Assembly: GCA_032251455.1 (NCBI GenBank)
Contig: JAVVEG010000025.1
Location: 1 to 26,879, forward strand
Reading direction: 5' to 3'
From: JAVVEG01 sp032251455
GTDB lineage: Bacteria; Pseudomonadota; Gammaproteobacteria; Pseudomonadales; Pseudohongiellaceae
Length of the DNA stretch: 26,879 nucleotides
The position numbers and the translations under genes were made by a program. The notes under the pieces were generated by a model. The model saw only the letters and a list, made by a program, of their open reading frames with translations. It ran no database searches and was not told the origin of the DNA. Shown here piece after piece: positions 16,126-24,086 of the stretch (the stretch's first letter is position 1; every line of letters starts with the position of its first letter).

Positions 16126-17490
16126 ATGAACCATTCATCATCAAGCAGTCCCTATCGTGCTTCGGTCGAGGCAAAAGCTGTTCCCAGAACACCGGTATCG
16201 GTATTCTCTGCTTTTACAGCAACAGCCCTGGATGCCCTGGCAGAGAAAATAATCGACAGCGGCCAGCTGGGACGCTCACCTACCTATACGGCTTTATTGC
16301 GCTACCTCGTGCAATGTGCCCATGAGAACCGCACTCCAAAAGAGGTGGAAATCGCCCTGGACGTACTGGGCCGTACCGCCGATTTTGATGTCAGCAAGGA
16401 TTCCGTGGTACGCGTCTATATACATCAACTGCGCAAGCGGCTGGATGCCTATTATCAATACACTGAACAAGACTGTGACTATCATCTGGTCATCCCCAGG
16501 GGACAATACACCCTGGCTGCATTGCCTGTCCCCGGCAACACTGAACCCGGCTCACTAACTCCCGCAGCGGACCCGCTAATGCCGGATCGCCAGCATTCCA
16601 CGCGCAACTGGCTGATACTGCTTGGCGTTTTGCTGTTGTTGAATGTGGCCTGGACGATAGGCAATCTGCTCGATCAATCTGTCGCCAGTCCCTCCCTGGA
16701 GGCTGCCAGCCATAAAATGTGGGCAGCTATGATGGATGATGAATTACCGATTCTGCTGGTCATGGGGGATTATTATATTTTCGGGGAGCAAGATGACAAT
16801 GGCCGGATCAACCGCATGGTCAGGGACTTCTCGATAAACTCTGCGGACGAGCTGGAACAGCAGCAGCGGGAGAATCCGGAGACTGCTGCCAACTATCTGG
16901 ATCTTGATCTGAACTATCTGCCCGAAGGCAGCGCCTTTGCCCTAAGCCGGATCATGCCAATACTGCAGGCCACCGGCAAGCGGGTCAACGTCACCATGAT
17001 GTCGCGGCTGAATACAGCGGACTTGAAGACCAACCACATTGTCTATATCGGATACATCAGTGCGCTGAATAAACTTCGACCACTGGTTTTTGCCTCCTCC
17101 GGCCTCCAGATAGGTCGCACCTATGACGAGCTCTACAACCGTGGCAGCGGTGAAATTTATTCCAGTGATGCAGGTTTACCCCAACAAGGCGAGGCATTTC
17201 GCGACTATGGCCTGCTGAGTGCATTTCCGGCTCCGGGCGGTATTCAGTTTGTGATTATTGCCGGTACCCGTGATGCCGGATTGATGCATAGCGCACAGGC
17301 TGCGGCCCAATCCGGACAATTGCAGCAGATAGAAAATTCATTGGAGTTGAGCTACACACCCGCCTTTGCAAGCCATGAAGCCCTGTTTGAAGTTTTTGGA
17401 TTTGATCGACTCAATTTTGATGCCAACCTGGTCCATACCCGGGTACTGGATTCGAGTCTGATCTGGGGCGGCGGACTCAGCCTGCAGTGA
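16126..17490 (+). CDS. Membrane-anchored winged-helix one-component regulator (ToxR/CadC-like layout)
   Basis: 454 residues. About 35-130 form a cytoplasmic DNA-binding domain of the kind often found before adenylate cyclase or TPR modules: EIALDVLGRTADFDVSKDSV, RVYIHQLRKRLDAYY and YHLVIPRGQYTL, the last being the wing. A linker follows, then one membrane span (about 161-182), then a periplasmic domain of about 270 residues with no motif I recognise. This architecture senses an outside signal and binds DNA directly. No good ribosome binding site is visible before the ATG at 16126. It is divergent from the DUF6644-like operon (276 bases between) and so is the best candidate for regulating this region. 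Ligand and targets unknown. Confidence 0.75.
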   Translation: MNHSSSSSPYRASVEAKAVPRTPVSVFSAFTATALDALAEKIIDSGQLGRSPTYTALLRYLVQCAHENRTPKEVEIALDVLGRTADFDVSKDSVVRVYIHQLRKRLDAYYQYTEQDCDYHLVIPRGQYTLAALPVPGNTEPGSLTPAADPLMPDRQHSTRNWLILLGVLLLLNVAWTIGNLLDQSVASPSLEAASHKMWAAMMDDELPILLVMGDYYIFGEQDDNGRINRMVRDFSINSADELEQQQRENPETAANYLDLDLNYLPEGSAFALSRIMPILQATGKRVNVTMMSRLNTADLKTNHIVYIGYISALNKLRPLVFASSGLQIGRTYDELYNRGSGEIYSSDAGLPQQGEAFRDYGLLSAFPAPGGIQFVIIAGTRDAGLMHSAQAAAQSGQLQQIENSLELSYTPAFASHEALFEVFGFDRLNFDANLVHTRVLDSSLIWGGGLSLQ

Positions 17491-17499
17491 AAGTCCGCC
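17470..17499. terminator. Hairpin between convergent regulator and tcyP genes
   Basis: GGCGGACT (17470-17477) pairs with AGTCCGCC (17492-17499), overlapping the stop codon of the regulator gene. There is no T-run, so it is only a possible terminator between the two converging genes, which are 29 bases apart. Confidence 0.35.
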
Positions 17500-17519
17500 T
17501 CCTCAGGCAAGGATCAGTT

Positions 17520-18863
17520 TCAGCTTACTTCTTTCAGCCAACGCCCGGTAATAACCCCGCTGGTCATGGCGCCATTGACGTTCAAGGCTGTTCGGGCCAT
17601 ATCGATCAACGGCTCGATGGAAATCAGCAGGGCGACCAGAGTCACTGGCAGCCCCACAGCCGGCAGCACAATCAGGGCAGCGAAGGTTGCACCACCACCT
17701 ACCCCTGCGACGCCAAAGGAACTGATCGTAATCACACTGATCAAGAGAATGAGAAAACCCGGATCCAGGGGATTGATACCCATGGTAGGTGCCACCATTA
17801 CCGCAAGCATTGCCGGGTAGATACCAGCACATCCATTTTGGCCTATCGTCGCCCCAAAAGAAGCTGACAGACTGGCTATGGATTCAGGAACCTTCAACTC
17901 TTCGATCTGGGTTTTGATATTCAGAGGGATGGTAGCGGCCGAGCTTCGGGTTGCAAATGCGAATGTGAGTACCGGCCAAACTTTCCTGAAGTAATCTTTG
18001 GCATTGACCCCAACCAGGGTCAGCATCAGACCATGAACAAGGAACATCGTCACTATGGCCAGATACGAGGCAACAATGAAGCCGATCAGGCTGAGTATGT
18101 CACTCAGGGTGGCACTGGCCAGTACCCGCACCATCAGCGCCATCACCCCATACGGAGTCAGTGCCAGCACAATCCTGACCAGCTTCATGACCACAGCCTG
18201 ACTGGCATCGACAAACCCCTTGATGCGCGCTTCCTGCTCCGGCTGCTCCCGGCTAACCAGCAAGGCAGCCGTGCCCAGCAAGACACCGAAGATGACTACC
18301 GCAATGATGGAGGTGTCCCTGCTACCAGCCAGATCAGAAAAGATATTGGAAGGAATGAAGCTGACAATTACCTCGGCCAGGCTGAGATCGCTAACGACTC
18401 CCCTGCGCACTTCCAGCACCTCGGCTCGGGCCATCTCCCTTGCCCCCCCTACTATGCCTTCGGCATTAAGGCCAAAGAGCAGGGTAAAGGCAATACCTAC
18501 CATGGCGGCAATCATGGTAGTCAGGACCAGCAGCCCGATCACCGAGCCGCCAATCCTGCCAATGGAGGCAAGTTCCGTAATACGCAGTACTGCAGCAACC
18601 ATGGTGACCAGTACCAGGGGCATGATAATCATGCGCAGCAAGCCCACATAGATATTGGCTACCACATTGGTCCATTCCAGTGTTCCATTCAGAACTACAG
18701 CATTGCTACTGTAGACAAGTTGTAGCAGCCCTCCAAAAACCAGACCGATCACAAGCCCGGAGAGGACTTGCCGGGACAGGGTCAGTTGACGGCTTCTCAG
18801 TTTTATCAGAAAGACAATCAGACCAGCGAACACCAGTAGATTGATGATGGTGAGTATGCTCAT
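17520..18863 (-). CDS. tcyP: L-cystine / dicarboxylate symporter of the DAACS family, TcyP-like
   Basis: 447 residues with eight or so membrane helices and two re-entrant loops of the sodium- or proton-coupled DAACS fold. Recognisable segments are YVGLLRMIIMPLVLVTMVAA early, the serine-rich re-entrant loop TFAFATRSSAATIPLN, and FGATIGQNGCAGIYPAMLAV. The last two match the TcyP branch (E. coli YdjN) rather than glutamate carriers. TcyP imports L-cystine through the inner membrane. GGGAGC lies about 12 bases before the ATG. Convergent with the regulator and divergent from ltaE. Substrate is by family similarity. Confidence 0.85.
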   Translation of the reverse strand: MSILTIINLLVFAGLIVFLIKLRSRQLTLSRQVLSGLVIGLVFGGLLQLVYSSNAVVLNGTLEWTNVVANIYVGLLRMIIMPLVLVTMVAAVLRITELASIGRIGGSVIGLLVLTTMIAAMVGIAFTLLFGLNAEGIVGGAREMARAEVLEVRRGVVSDLSLAEVIVSFIPSNIFSDLAGSRDTSIIAVVIFGVLLGTAALLVSREQPEQEARIKGFVDASQAVVMKLVRIVLALTPYGVMALMVRVLASATLSDILSLIGFIVASYLAIVTMFLVHGLMLTLVGVNAKDYFRKVWPVLTFAFATRSSAATIPLNIKTQIEELKVPESIASLSASFGATIGQNGCAGIYPAMLAVMVAPTMGINPLDPGFLILLISVITISSFGVAGVGGGATFAALIVLPAVGLPVTLVALLISIEPLIDMARTALNVNGAMTSGVITGRWLKEVS

Positions 18864-19031
18864 GGTGGTTTATAGCTCCCAGAATTTCTGTGTTTTGGAA
18901 ACCAGACAAGCTGGCGGCCCAAGATCCCCAAGTAACAGTCAAAGTAAGCTACAATCGTGCTGCATACAAGTCTTGTTTAAGAATTAAAACAGGATTGTTT
19001 ATTCATATTAAATATAACCAGACCCTTTATT

Positions 19032-20054
19032 ATGACCCGCTCAGCCTGCATAGATCTGCGCAGTGATACCGTTACCCAGCCCAGTGCTGAAATGCGACAG
19101 GCCATGCTTGAGGCGCCGCTCGGTGACGATGTTTATGGGGAAGATCCCAGCATCAACAGACTGCAGGATTTATTGGCCGAGCGCGCTGGCATGGCTGCGG
19201 CATTGTTCATGCCCTCAGGCACCCAGTCCAATCTGGTGGCTTTGCTGACACATTGCAACCGGGGTGATGAATACCTGGTTGGCCAGCAGGCGCATACCTA
19301 TAAATATGAAGGCGGTGGTGCTGCCGCCCTGGGCGGCATTCAGCCGCAACCCCTGGAGTTTGCAGCCGATGGCACGCTTGATCTGGACGAGATAGTTGCA
19401 GCAATCAAACCTGATGACGACCATTTTGCCCGCACCCGCCTGCTCTGCCTGGAAAATACGGTGCATGGCAAGGTGTTGCCGCTGGCGTACCTGGAAAGAG
19501 CCGGACACACAGCCCGAGCACACGGTCTGGCCCTGCATCTGGACGGCGCCCGTATCTTCAATGCAGCGGTAGCACTGGATGTGCCATTGCAATCCATCAC
19601 CCGACACGTCGATACGGTGTCAATCTGTTTATCCAAAGGACTGGGCGCGCCAGTGGGTTCCGTTTTGCTCGGATCAGCGGACTTTATCCGCCGGGCTCAT
19701 CGCTGGCGCAAGGTTACTGGAGGAGGTCTGCGTCAGGCCGGCATGCTGGCTGCGGCAGGTATTTATGCCTTGAATCATAACGTGGATCGCCTGCAGCAAG
19801 ACCACAAACGGGCCAGCCGTCTTGCCGAGGGACTGCGCGCACTCGGGCTGAGCGTGGAACCGGCACAAACCAATATGGTGTTTGTCGACATTCCCTACCA
19901 GCCACGACAAGCTTTGGCTGAAGCCCTGGCTGCCAGAAACATCCGCGTAGACCGGACCTACCGCAAGCAAATGCGCCTGGTGACACATCTGGATATTACC
20001 GACAAAGATATCGATACAGTCCTGACGGCCTTTGCCTCGGTGTTACAATCCTGA
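19032..20054 (+). CDS. ltaE: Low-specificity L-threonine aldolase
   Basis: PLP enzyme cleaving L-threonine and L-allo-threonine to glycine and acetaldehyde, cytoplasmic. Fold type I landmarks: N-terminal IDLRSDTVTQPS, GDDVYGEDPS, PSGTQSNLVA, H88 stacking on the cofactor (QQAHTY), HLDGARIFNAA with D171 and R174, and the Schiff-base lysine K202 in SICLSKGLGAPVGS. 340 residues is the normal length. No strong ribosome binding site is visible before the ATG. It lies 13 bases from the convergent hslO stop. Divergent from tcyP with 168 bases between. Confidence 0.95.
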   Translation: MTRSACIDLRSDTVTQPSAEMRQAMLEAPLGDDVYGEDPSINRLQDLLAERAGMAAALFMPSGTQSNLVALLTHCNRGDEYLVGQQAHTYKYEGGGAAALGGIQPQPLEFAADGTLDLDEIVAAIKPDDDHFARTRLLCLENTVHGKVLPLAYLERAGHTARAHGLALHLDGARIFNAAVALDVPLQSITRHVDTVSICLSKGLGAPVGSVLLGSADFIRRAHRWRKVTGGGLRQAGMLAAAGIYALNHNVDRLQQDHKRASRLAEGLRALGLSVEPAQTNMVFVDIPYQPRQALAEALAARNIRVDRTYRKQMRLVTHLDITDKDIDTVLTAFASVLQS

Positions 20055-20067
20055 GCCCAAACCCTGA

Positions 20068-20934
20068 TCAGTGTTCCAGGCCTGCCTTGGTGAACAGGAG
20101 TTCCAGCTCGCCTGGGCCGAAATTGTATTCAGTCCCGCAGAACTCACAGCTTATTTCCACCCCGTTCTGTTCGGCCACAATGCTGTCCACTTCCTGTTTG
20201 CCAATGGCAAGCAAAGCCTTTGCTGTGCGCTCGCGTGAACAACTGCACTGATATCGCAGCGGCCTGGGCTCAAACAATCGCAGATCCTGCTCGTGGTAAA
20301 GCCGATGCAAAATCGTCTCGTGATCATGGCTCAATAACTCATCCCTGCTAAGCGTGCGGGCCAGATGCAGGGCCTGCTGCCATTGCTCGGCCCGAACCTC
20401 AGGGTCTGCTTCCAATTGAGCAGGCAACTGTTGCAGCATCATCGCAGACACTCTTTTTTCATCCACGGCCAGCATGAACCAACTGTCAAGCTGCTCGGAC
20501 TGCTGAAAATAGTGCTGCAGGCACAAGGCAAGACTGTCACTGTCCAGCGCAACCACTCCCTGATACGGATCACCCAGACGCGAATCCACTGTAATGACCA
20601 GGGTACCCTTGCCAACCAGTTCCCGGAAACTATTGCCTTTTGGCTGCTGTGCAAAACGGGCAATACCGCGCAGATTGCCTTCACTGGTGTACTCCGACAT
20701 GATCAGGTCAATATCCCCATCACCACGGGCCTGCAACACCAGCCGGCCAGCAAACTTGATGGTACTGCCAAGCAGCACCCCTGCCGCCAGAAACTGACCC
20801 AGCAGCTGACTGACCGCCCCGGTATAACCATGCTGGGCAACCGTCTGCAGATAACTGTCGCCAAGTGTTACCAGTTCACCCCGGATATCGGCATGATCAA
20901 AGATGAAGCGCTGGCTGATATCGGTGCTCTGCAT
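20068..20934 (-). CDS. hslO: Redox-regulated holdase chaperone Hsp33
   Basis: 288 residues, normal length. Zinc centre at the C-terminus: C230-x-C232 and C263-xx-C266 (YQCSCSR and SCEFCG). In Hsp33 these release zinc and form disulfides under oxidative heat stress, unfolding the linker and activating chaperone binding. The N-terminal domain contains GYTGAVSQLLGQFLAAGVLL, typical of the family. AGGA precedes the ATG at 20934. Divergent from the stand-alone PHM-like gene with 295 bases between. Confidence 0.96.
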   Translation of the reverse strand: MQSTDISQRFIFDHADIRGELVTLGDSYLQTVAQHGYTGAVSQLLGQFLAAGVLLGSTIKFAGRLVLQARGDGDIDLIMSEYTSEGNLRGIARFAQQPKGNSFRELVGKGTLVITVDSRLGDPYQGVVALDSDSLALCLQHYFQQSEQLDSWFMLAVDEKRVSAMMLQQLPAQLEADPEVRAEQWQQALHLARTLSRDELLSHDHETILHRLYHEQDLRLFEPRPLRYQCSCSRERTAKALLAIGKQEVDSIVAEQNGVEISCEFCGTEYNFGPGELELLFTKAGLEH

Positions 20935-21194
20935 GTGGTCAATATCCTGAAACCTGGAAAATCTGAAAAAAGGAAGACATTGTACCGCATTATGTTGCCT
21001 TCACGGCACAGCACCCTGTATTCGACACCAAGGTCAGGGATTGATGAGTAAGGCGTCAATTTTGTTGCAATTAGTCAAGATTTTATTCTTGACAGTGTTG
21101 TTCAATCCTCATCAGCGGGGTAGGATGGCTTGCGGGATGAGCAAAACGCTACAGCGTATTGAGGTGGTACCCAAACGTAGACGTCATTGTGCAG

Positions 21195-21213
21195 ACAGGT
21201 TCACGCGACCTGT
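21195..21213. promoter_or_regulatory. Inverted repeat upstream of the stand-alone PHM-like gene
   Basis: ACAGGT (21195-21200), seven bases, ACCTGT (21208-21213), ending 16 bases before the ATG. The symmetry and 13-base centre spacing suit a dimeric regulator, or a leader stem next to the ribosome binding site. No matching site was found before the other monooxygenase genes. Confidence 0.3.
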
Positions 21214-21229
21214 AACGGGAGAGAATAGA

Positions 21230-22174
21230 ATGAAAAAAAACCTATTAGCTGCAGCCCTGGCCGTATCTGCCACCTGCAGCATCAACGTCCTGGCAGGAGT
21301 TGATCCTCTGACCCAGGTTCAACCCATAAGTGATGGATGGGCCATGAACGGGGCTCCGGATTACATTGTTGAAGTACCCGCCTATACCGTGCCGGCAACC
21401 GGCGTTCTGGATTACGTCAACACCAATATTTCCCTTCCGTTTGATGAAGAAAAATGGGTGAAATCAGTTCAGTTCATTCCTGGCGATCGCCGGGTTCTGC
21501 ACCATCTCCTGTCCTATGTGGTAGCAGATGATTTTGCTGAAGTCTTCGACGAGGCAGACAATAATGACCGCTCCGAGTTCCTGGAAGGTTACGCACCAGG
21601 CAAGGAAGCACCTACCACCTACCCAATGAATACCGGGGTGAAGGTTCCGGTGGGTTCCGCCCTGAGGATGTCCATTCATTACACGGCCTTTGGCCAGGAA
21701 ACAGTGGACAACACCCAGGTTGGCCTGTGGTTTTTTGACGAGAACAACATTCCCGAAAGCGAGTACCACACCTATTCAGTATCTCACCGCGATCGCAATG
21801 AAGGCATCCACGTTCCGGCCGGTGAGCGTAACCATGAACTGGCTGCCACCCATGTTTTCGATCAGGACATCGAACTGTGGGCTTTCCGTGCTCACATGCA
21901 CTACCGGGGCAAGTCAATGCGTGCCAGCGTGATCTATCCCGACAACAGCCGCGAAGAAATCATCAATGTTGCTGATTATAACTTTGCCTGGCAGCCAACC
22001 TATCGCCTGGAAGAACCCATGAAGCTGCCAGCCGGTTCGCGCGTGGTTGTGGAGGGCTACATGGATAATTCCGAACTCAATCCTGGTAATCCTGACCCAA
22101 CAGTTCCTGCTGTGGCTGGCCCGCAGAGCTGGGATGAGATGTTCATTGGTTACTTCTCCTACCGCGACCTGTAA
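21230..22174 (+). CDS. Stand-alone PHM-like copper monooxygenase domain (paralogue 4)
   Basis: 314 residues from the ATG at 21230, chosen because GGGAGAG precedes it and it begins with a classic signal peptide (MKKNLLAAALAVSATC...LAG); an open frame upstream to 21041 shows no protein-like features. The mature protein starts at VDPLTQV, the exact point where the oxygenase part begins in the three fusion proteins, so redoxin and heme modules are absent. Copper ligands are all present: H91-H92, H150, H222-x-H224 and M304 (WDEMFIGYF). Aligns over its whole length with residues about 278-560 of paralogues 2 and 3. Must take electrons from a separate donor. Followed by a terminator at 22202, so monocistronic. 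Substrate unknown. Confidence 0.85.
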   Translation: MKKNLLAAALAVSATCSINVLAGVDPLTQVQPISDGWAMNGAPDYIVEVPAYTVPATGVLDYVNTNISLPFDEEKWVKSVQFIPGDRRVLHHLLSYVVADDFAEVFDEADNNDRSEFLEGYAPGKEAPTTYPMNTGVKVPVGSALRMSIHYTAFGQETVDNTQVGLWFFDENNIPESEYHTYSVSHRDRNEGIHVPAGERNHELAATHVFDQDIELWAFRAHMHYRGKSMRASVIYPDNSREEIINVADYNFAWQPTYRLEEPMKLPAGSRVVVEGYMDNSELNPGNPDPTVPAVAGPQSWDEMFIGYFSYRDL

Positions 22175-22201
22175 GCCAGCAAGCCATACAGGCCAACAAG
22201 G

Positions 22202-22237
22202 AATGCAAAGGGGTCCGGCAGAGACCCCTTTTGCATT
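22202..22237 (+). terminator. Intrinsic terminator after the stand-alone PHM-like gene
   Basis: AATGCAAAGGGGTC (22202-22215) pairs with GACCCCTTTTGCATT (22223-22237) with one bulged T. It lies 27 bases after the stop. The descending arm resembles that of the terminator behind the PAL-like gene (CTTTTGCATT). Confidence 0.8.
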
Positions 22238-22263
22238 ATGGATCGACAGCAATCCCTCTTTGA

Positions 22264-23052
22264 TCAAGGCCGGTAGATGCGCAGGCGCGAATGTAGCCGC
22301 TTGCCCCATGAACGCCAATCATAATAATGCGAAATGATATCGATCTCGTTTTTGTCCTTCTGACTCAAGCGGTCTGTGCCGCAATAATAATGGTACAGCC
22401 GCATACGCCAACTGCGCGACAGATATGGCCTTGCTGACTTGTCCACCTGGGCCAGATCCCTGCGCCTGTACCGCTCTGAAACCAGAGGAATCAAGCCCAG
22501 TCGACGCCCGTTCGGCGAGTCTATCAGGTACAGGGTAGTCTGATGGACAAGAATATTGCGCAGATGCAGATCATTATGGAAAAAACCCTGATCATGCAGT
22601 TTACGGACGATACCTGCCAGTTGCCGCAGCAGATGATCAAGCTGTTTGCCTCCTGGGGCATTCTCCCCACTGAGCAGAGTAAGCAGATCAATCGCTCCCG
22701 GCAGCGCCCGGGTTACCATCACAGCCCGCCGATTGATTCCCCTTTCTTCATGAAAAACCAGGATTTCGGGAACAGGAATGTTCAGACTTTGGAAAAACAG
22801 TTGATTCTGGTATTCGCGCCTGGCTCTGCTGGCAAACAGACGGCTCAGCAGACGCTTGCGCGGCTTGAAATAGCGCTTGATGTAATAACTACCACTGCCA
22901 TCCAGAACCATCTCGCTTATACCTTCACGGAGTGAGATGCGTGTTCCCTGGATGAGAAACAGGGCTTTCAACTCATCTGGCAGTTTAGAGTGCGATACGG
23001 CACCTGCCGTGTCGCTATACAGATTCGAAGGTAAATAATCTTGAGAAAACAT
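22264..23052 (-). CDS. Lipopolysaccharide core kinase, KdkA/InaA-like
   Basis: 262 residues, protein-kinase fold. ATP-binding lysine K59 in SYYIKRYF, basic patch FKPRKRLLSRLFASRARRE, catalytic loop H159-N-D161-L-H-L-R-N166, and metal-binding D178 in LIDSPNGRR in place of DFG. Such enzymes phosphorylate Kdo or heptose of the LPS inner core on the cytoplasmic face. The HxDLHxxN loop and small size place it with the Kdo kinase / InaA group; the exact sugar is not decidable here. AAGGACC precedes the ATG at 23052. Apparently a single-gene unit. Confidence 0.8.
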   Translation of the reverse strand: MFSQDYLPSNLYSDTAGAVSHSKLPDELKALFLIQGTRISLREGISEMVLDGSGSYYIKRYFKPRKRLLSRLFASRARREYQNQLFFQSLNIPVPEILVFHEERGINRRAVMVTRALPGAIDLLTLLSGENAPGGKQLDHLLRQLAGIVRKLHDQGFFHNDLHLRNILVHQTTLYLIDSPNGRRLGLIPLVSERYRRRDLAQVDKSARPYLSRSWRMRLYHYYCGTDRLSQKDKNEIDIISHYYDWRSWGKRLHSRLRIYRP

Positions 23053-23357
23053 GGTCCTTATCCTTGAAGCAACCCGGTTGGATAATGCTTCTATGGCATA
23101 AGCAAAAACAGCACAGGTTCCTTACTGACAACAGTTTGCCATCAATGTTTCATCACGTTGTCATTCCATGACTGGATATGTCTTGCCTGACACTCCCAAT
23201 CTCTGCATAAATTACCGCACTGCTGGAACAGGTTTCTCTATCCGGCAGTGTTACAATTTGCTGTAATAACGGTCTATTGTTTGCCAATTCCTGCTGCCAG
23301 CGCTCTGTCAGGGCTTACCCCGGGGAGCGTATTATCAATAAGGAGAGCTGTTTTCAG
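23053..23357. other. Intergenic region with one imperfect hairpin
   Basis: About 305 bases between divergent genes, with no convincing coding sequence. CACTGCTGG (23218-23226) pairs with CCGGCAGTG (23242-23250) through one G-T pair, with a 15-base loop, about 110 bases before the CPBP start. It may be an operator or part of a leader. No clear sigma-70 pair was found. Confidence 0.4.
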
Positions 23358-24059
23358 ATGATGCAATCCAAGGAAATCCCGGCGGCAAATGACAGACCCT
23401 GCCCTGATAAACTAGTCATCGAGTCTGTACGCCAGCATAACCGCTTGTCCTTTGAGCTGGTCTTGCTGTTTATCGGTATCCCGCTCAGTCTGTTATTACC
23501 CATTGCAGGCTGGATCAAACTGCTGCTGGGGTTGGCAGGCGTCAGTTATTGTATCCTGGTGGGTATCAGACAGTCATTTTTCAATCGTCGCAGTTTGTTC
23601 GCCCGGCCAGTTCCCGGCAGCTGGCAACCACTGGTGTTCCTGTTTTTCATGTTGGCGCTGGCGCTGACCGGCCTGATGTACTGGCTGGACAGCGAAAAAC
23701 TTTTCATCGTTGTCCGCAATAATGTATGGCTATGGCTGGGCATCAGTATTTTCTACTCGGTATTCTCTGTCTTTCCGCAGGAACTGGTCTACCGGCATTT
23801 CTTTTTCAATCGTTACGCCGGGTTGTTCGGCAACCCGCGCATTCTGTTGCTTGCCAATGCCGCAATCTTTGCCTTTGCCCATATCATTTTCCTGAATGCC
23901 CTGGTGCTGGCACTGACCTTTGTCGGTGGCATACTGTTTGGCCTCACCTACCAAAAGAGTCGGTCCCTGTTATTGACCAGTTTTGAACATGCGCTTTACG
24001 GTGTCTGGATATTTACCCTGGGCATGGGGGAAATGCTGGCTTTCCCCATGCCCGGTTAA
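23358..24059 (+). CDS. CPBP (Abi) family intramembrane protease homologue
   Basis: 233 residues with six or seven hydrophobic helices. CPBP motifs: motif 1 reads Q141-E142-LVY-R146-HFFFNRY where most relatives have EExxxR; motif 2 contains H175 (FAFAHIIF); a third site has H211 (SFEHALYG). CPBP proteins include CAAX-type prenyl proteases and bacteriocin immunity proteins. The Glu to Gln change at the first position leaves one Glu and the two His, so activity is possible but not certain. The start at 23358 lies 12 bases after AGGAG; an adjacent ATG at 23361 is equally likely. Physiological substrate unknown. Confidence 0.8.
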   Translation: MMQSKEIPAANDRPCPDKLVIESVRQHNRLSFELVLLFIGIPLSLLLPIAGWIKLLLGLAGVSYCILVGIRQSFFNRRSLFARPVPGSWQPLVFLFFMLALALTGLMYWLDSEKLFIVVRNNVWLWLGISIFYSVFSVFPQELVYRHFFFNRYAGLFGNPRILLLANAAIFAFAHIIFLNALVLALTFVGGILFGLTYQKSRSLLLTSFEHALYGVWIFTLGMGEMLAFPMPG

Positions 24060-24086
24060 TGCTCCGGTAGAAAGCTCAGGCCTCGG

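Noticed and set aside
18033..18725. 230-codon plus-strand frame opposite tcyP
   Set aside because: Composition is His/Gln/Asn-rich, typical of antisense to a membrane protein; no family features.
21041..21229. N-terminal extension of the stand-alone oxygenase upstream of the ATG at 21230
   Set aside because: The added 63 residues are rich in Arg and Lys and precede a normal signal peptide; the ribosome binding site favours 21230.
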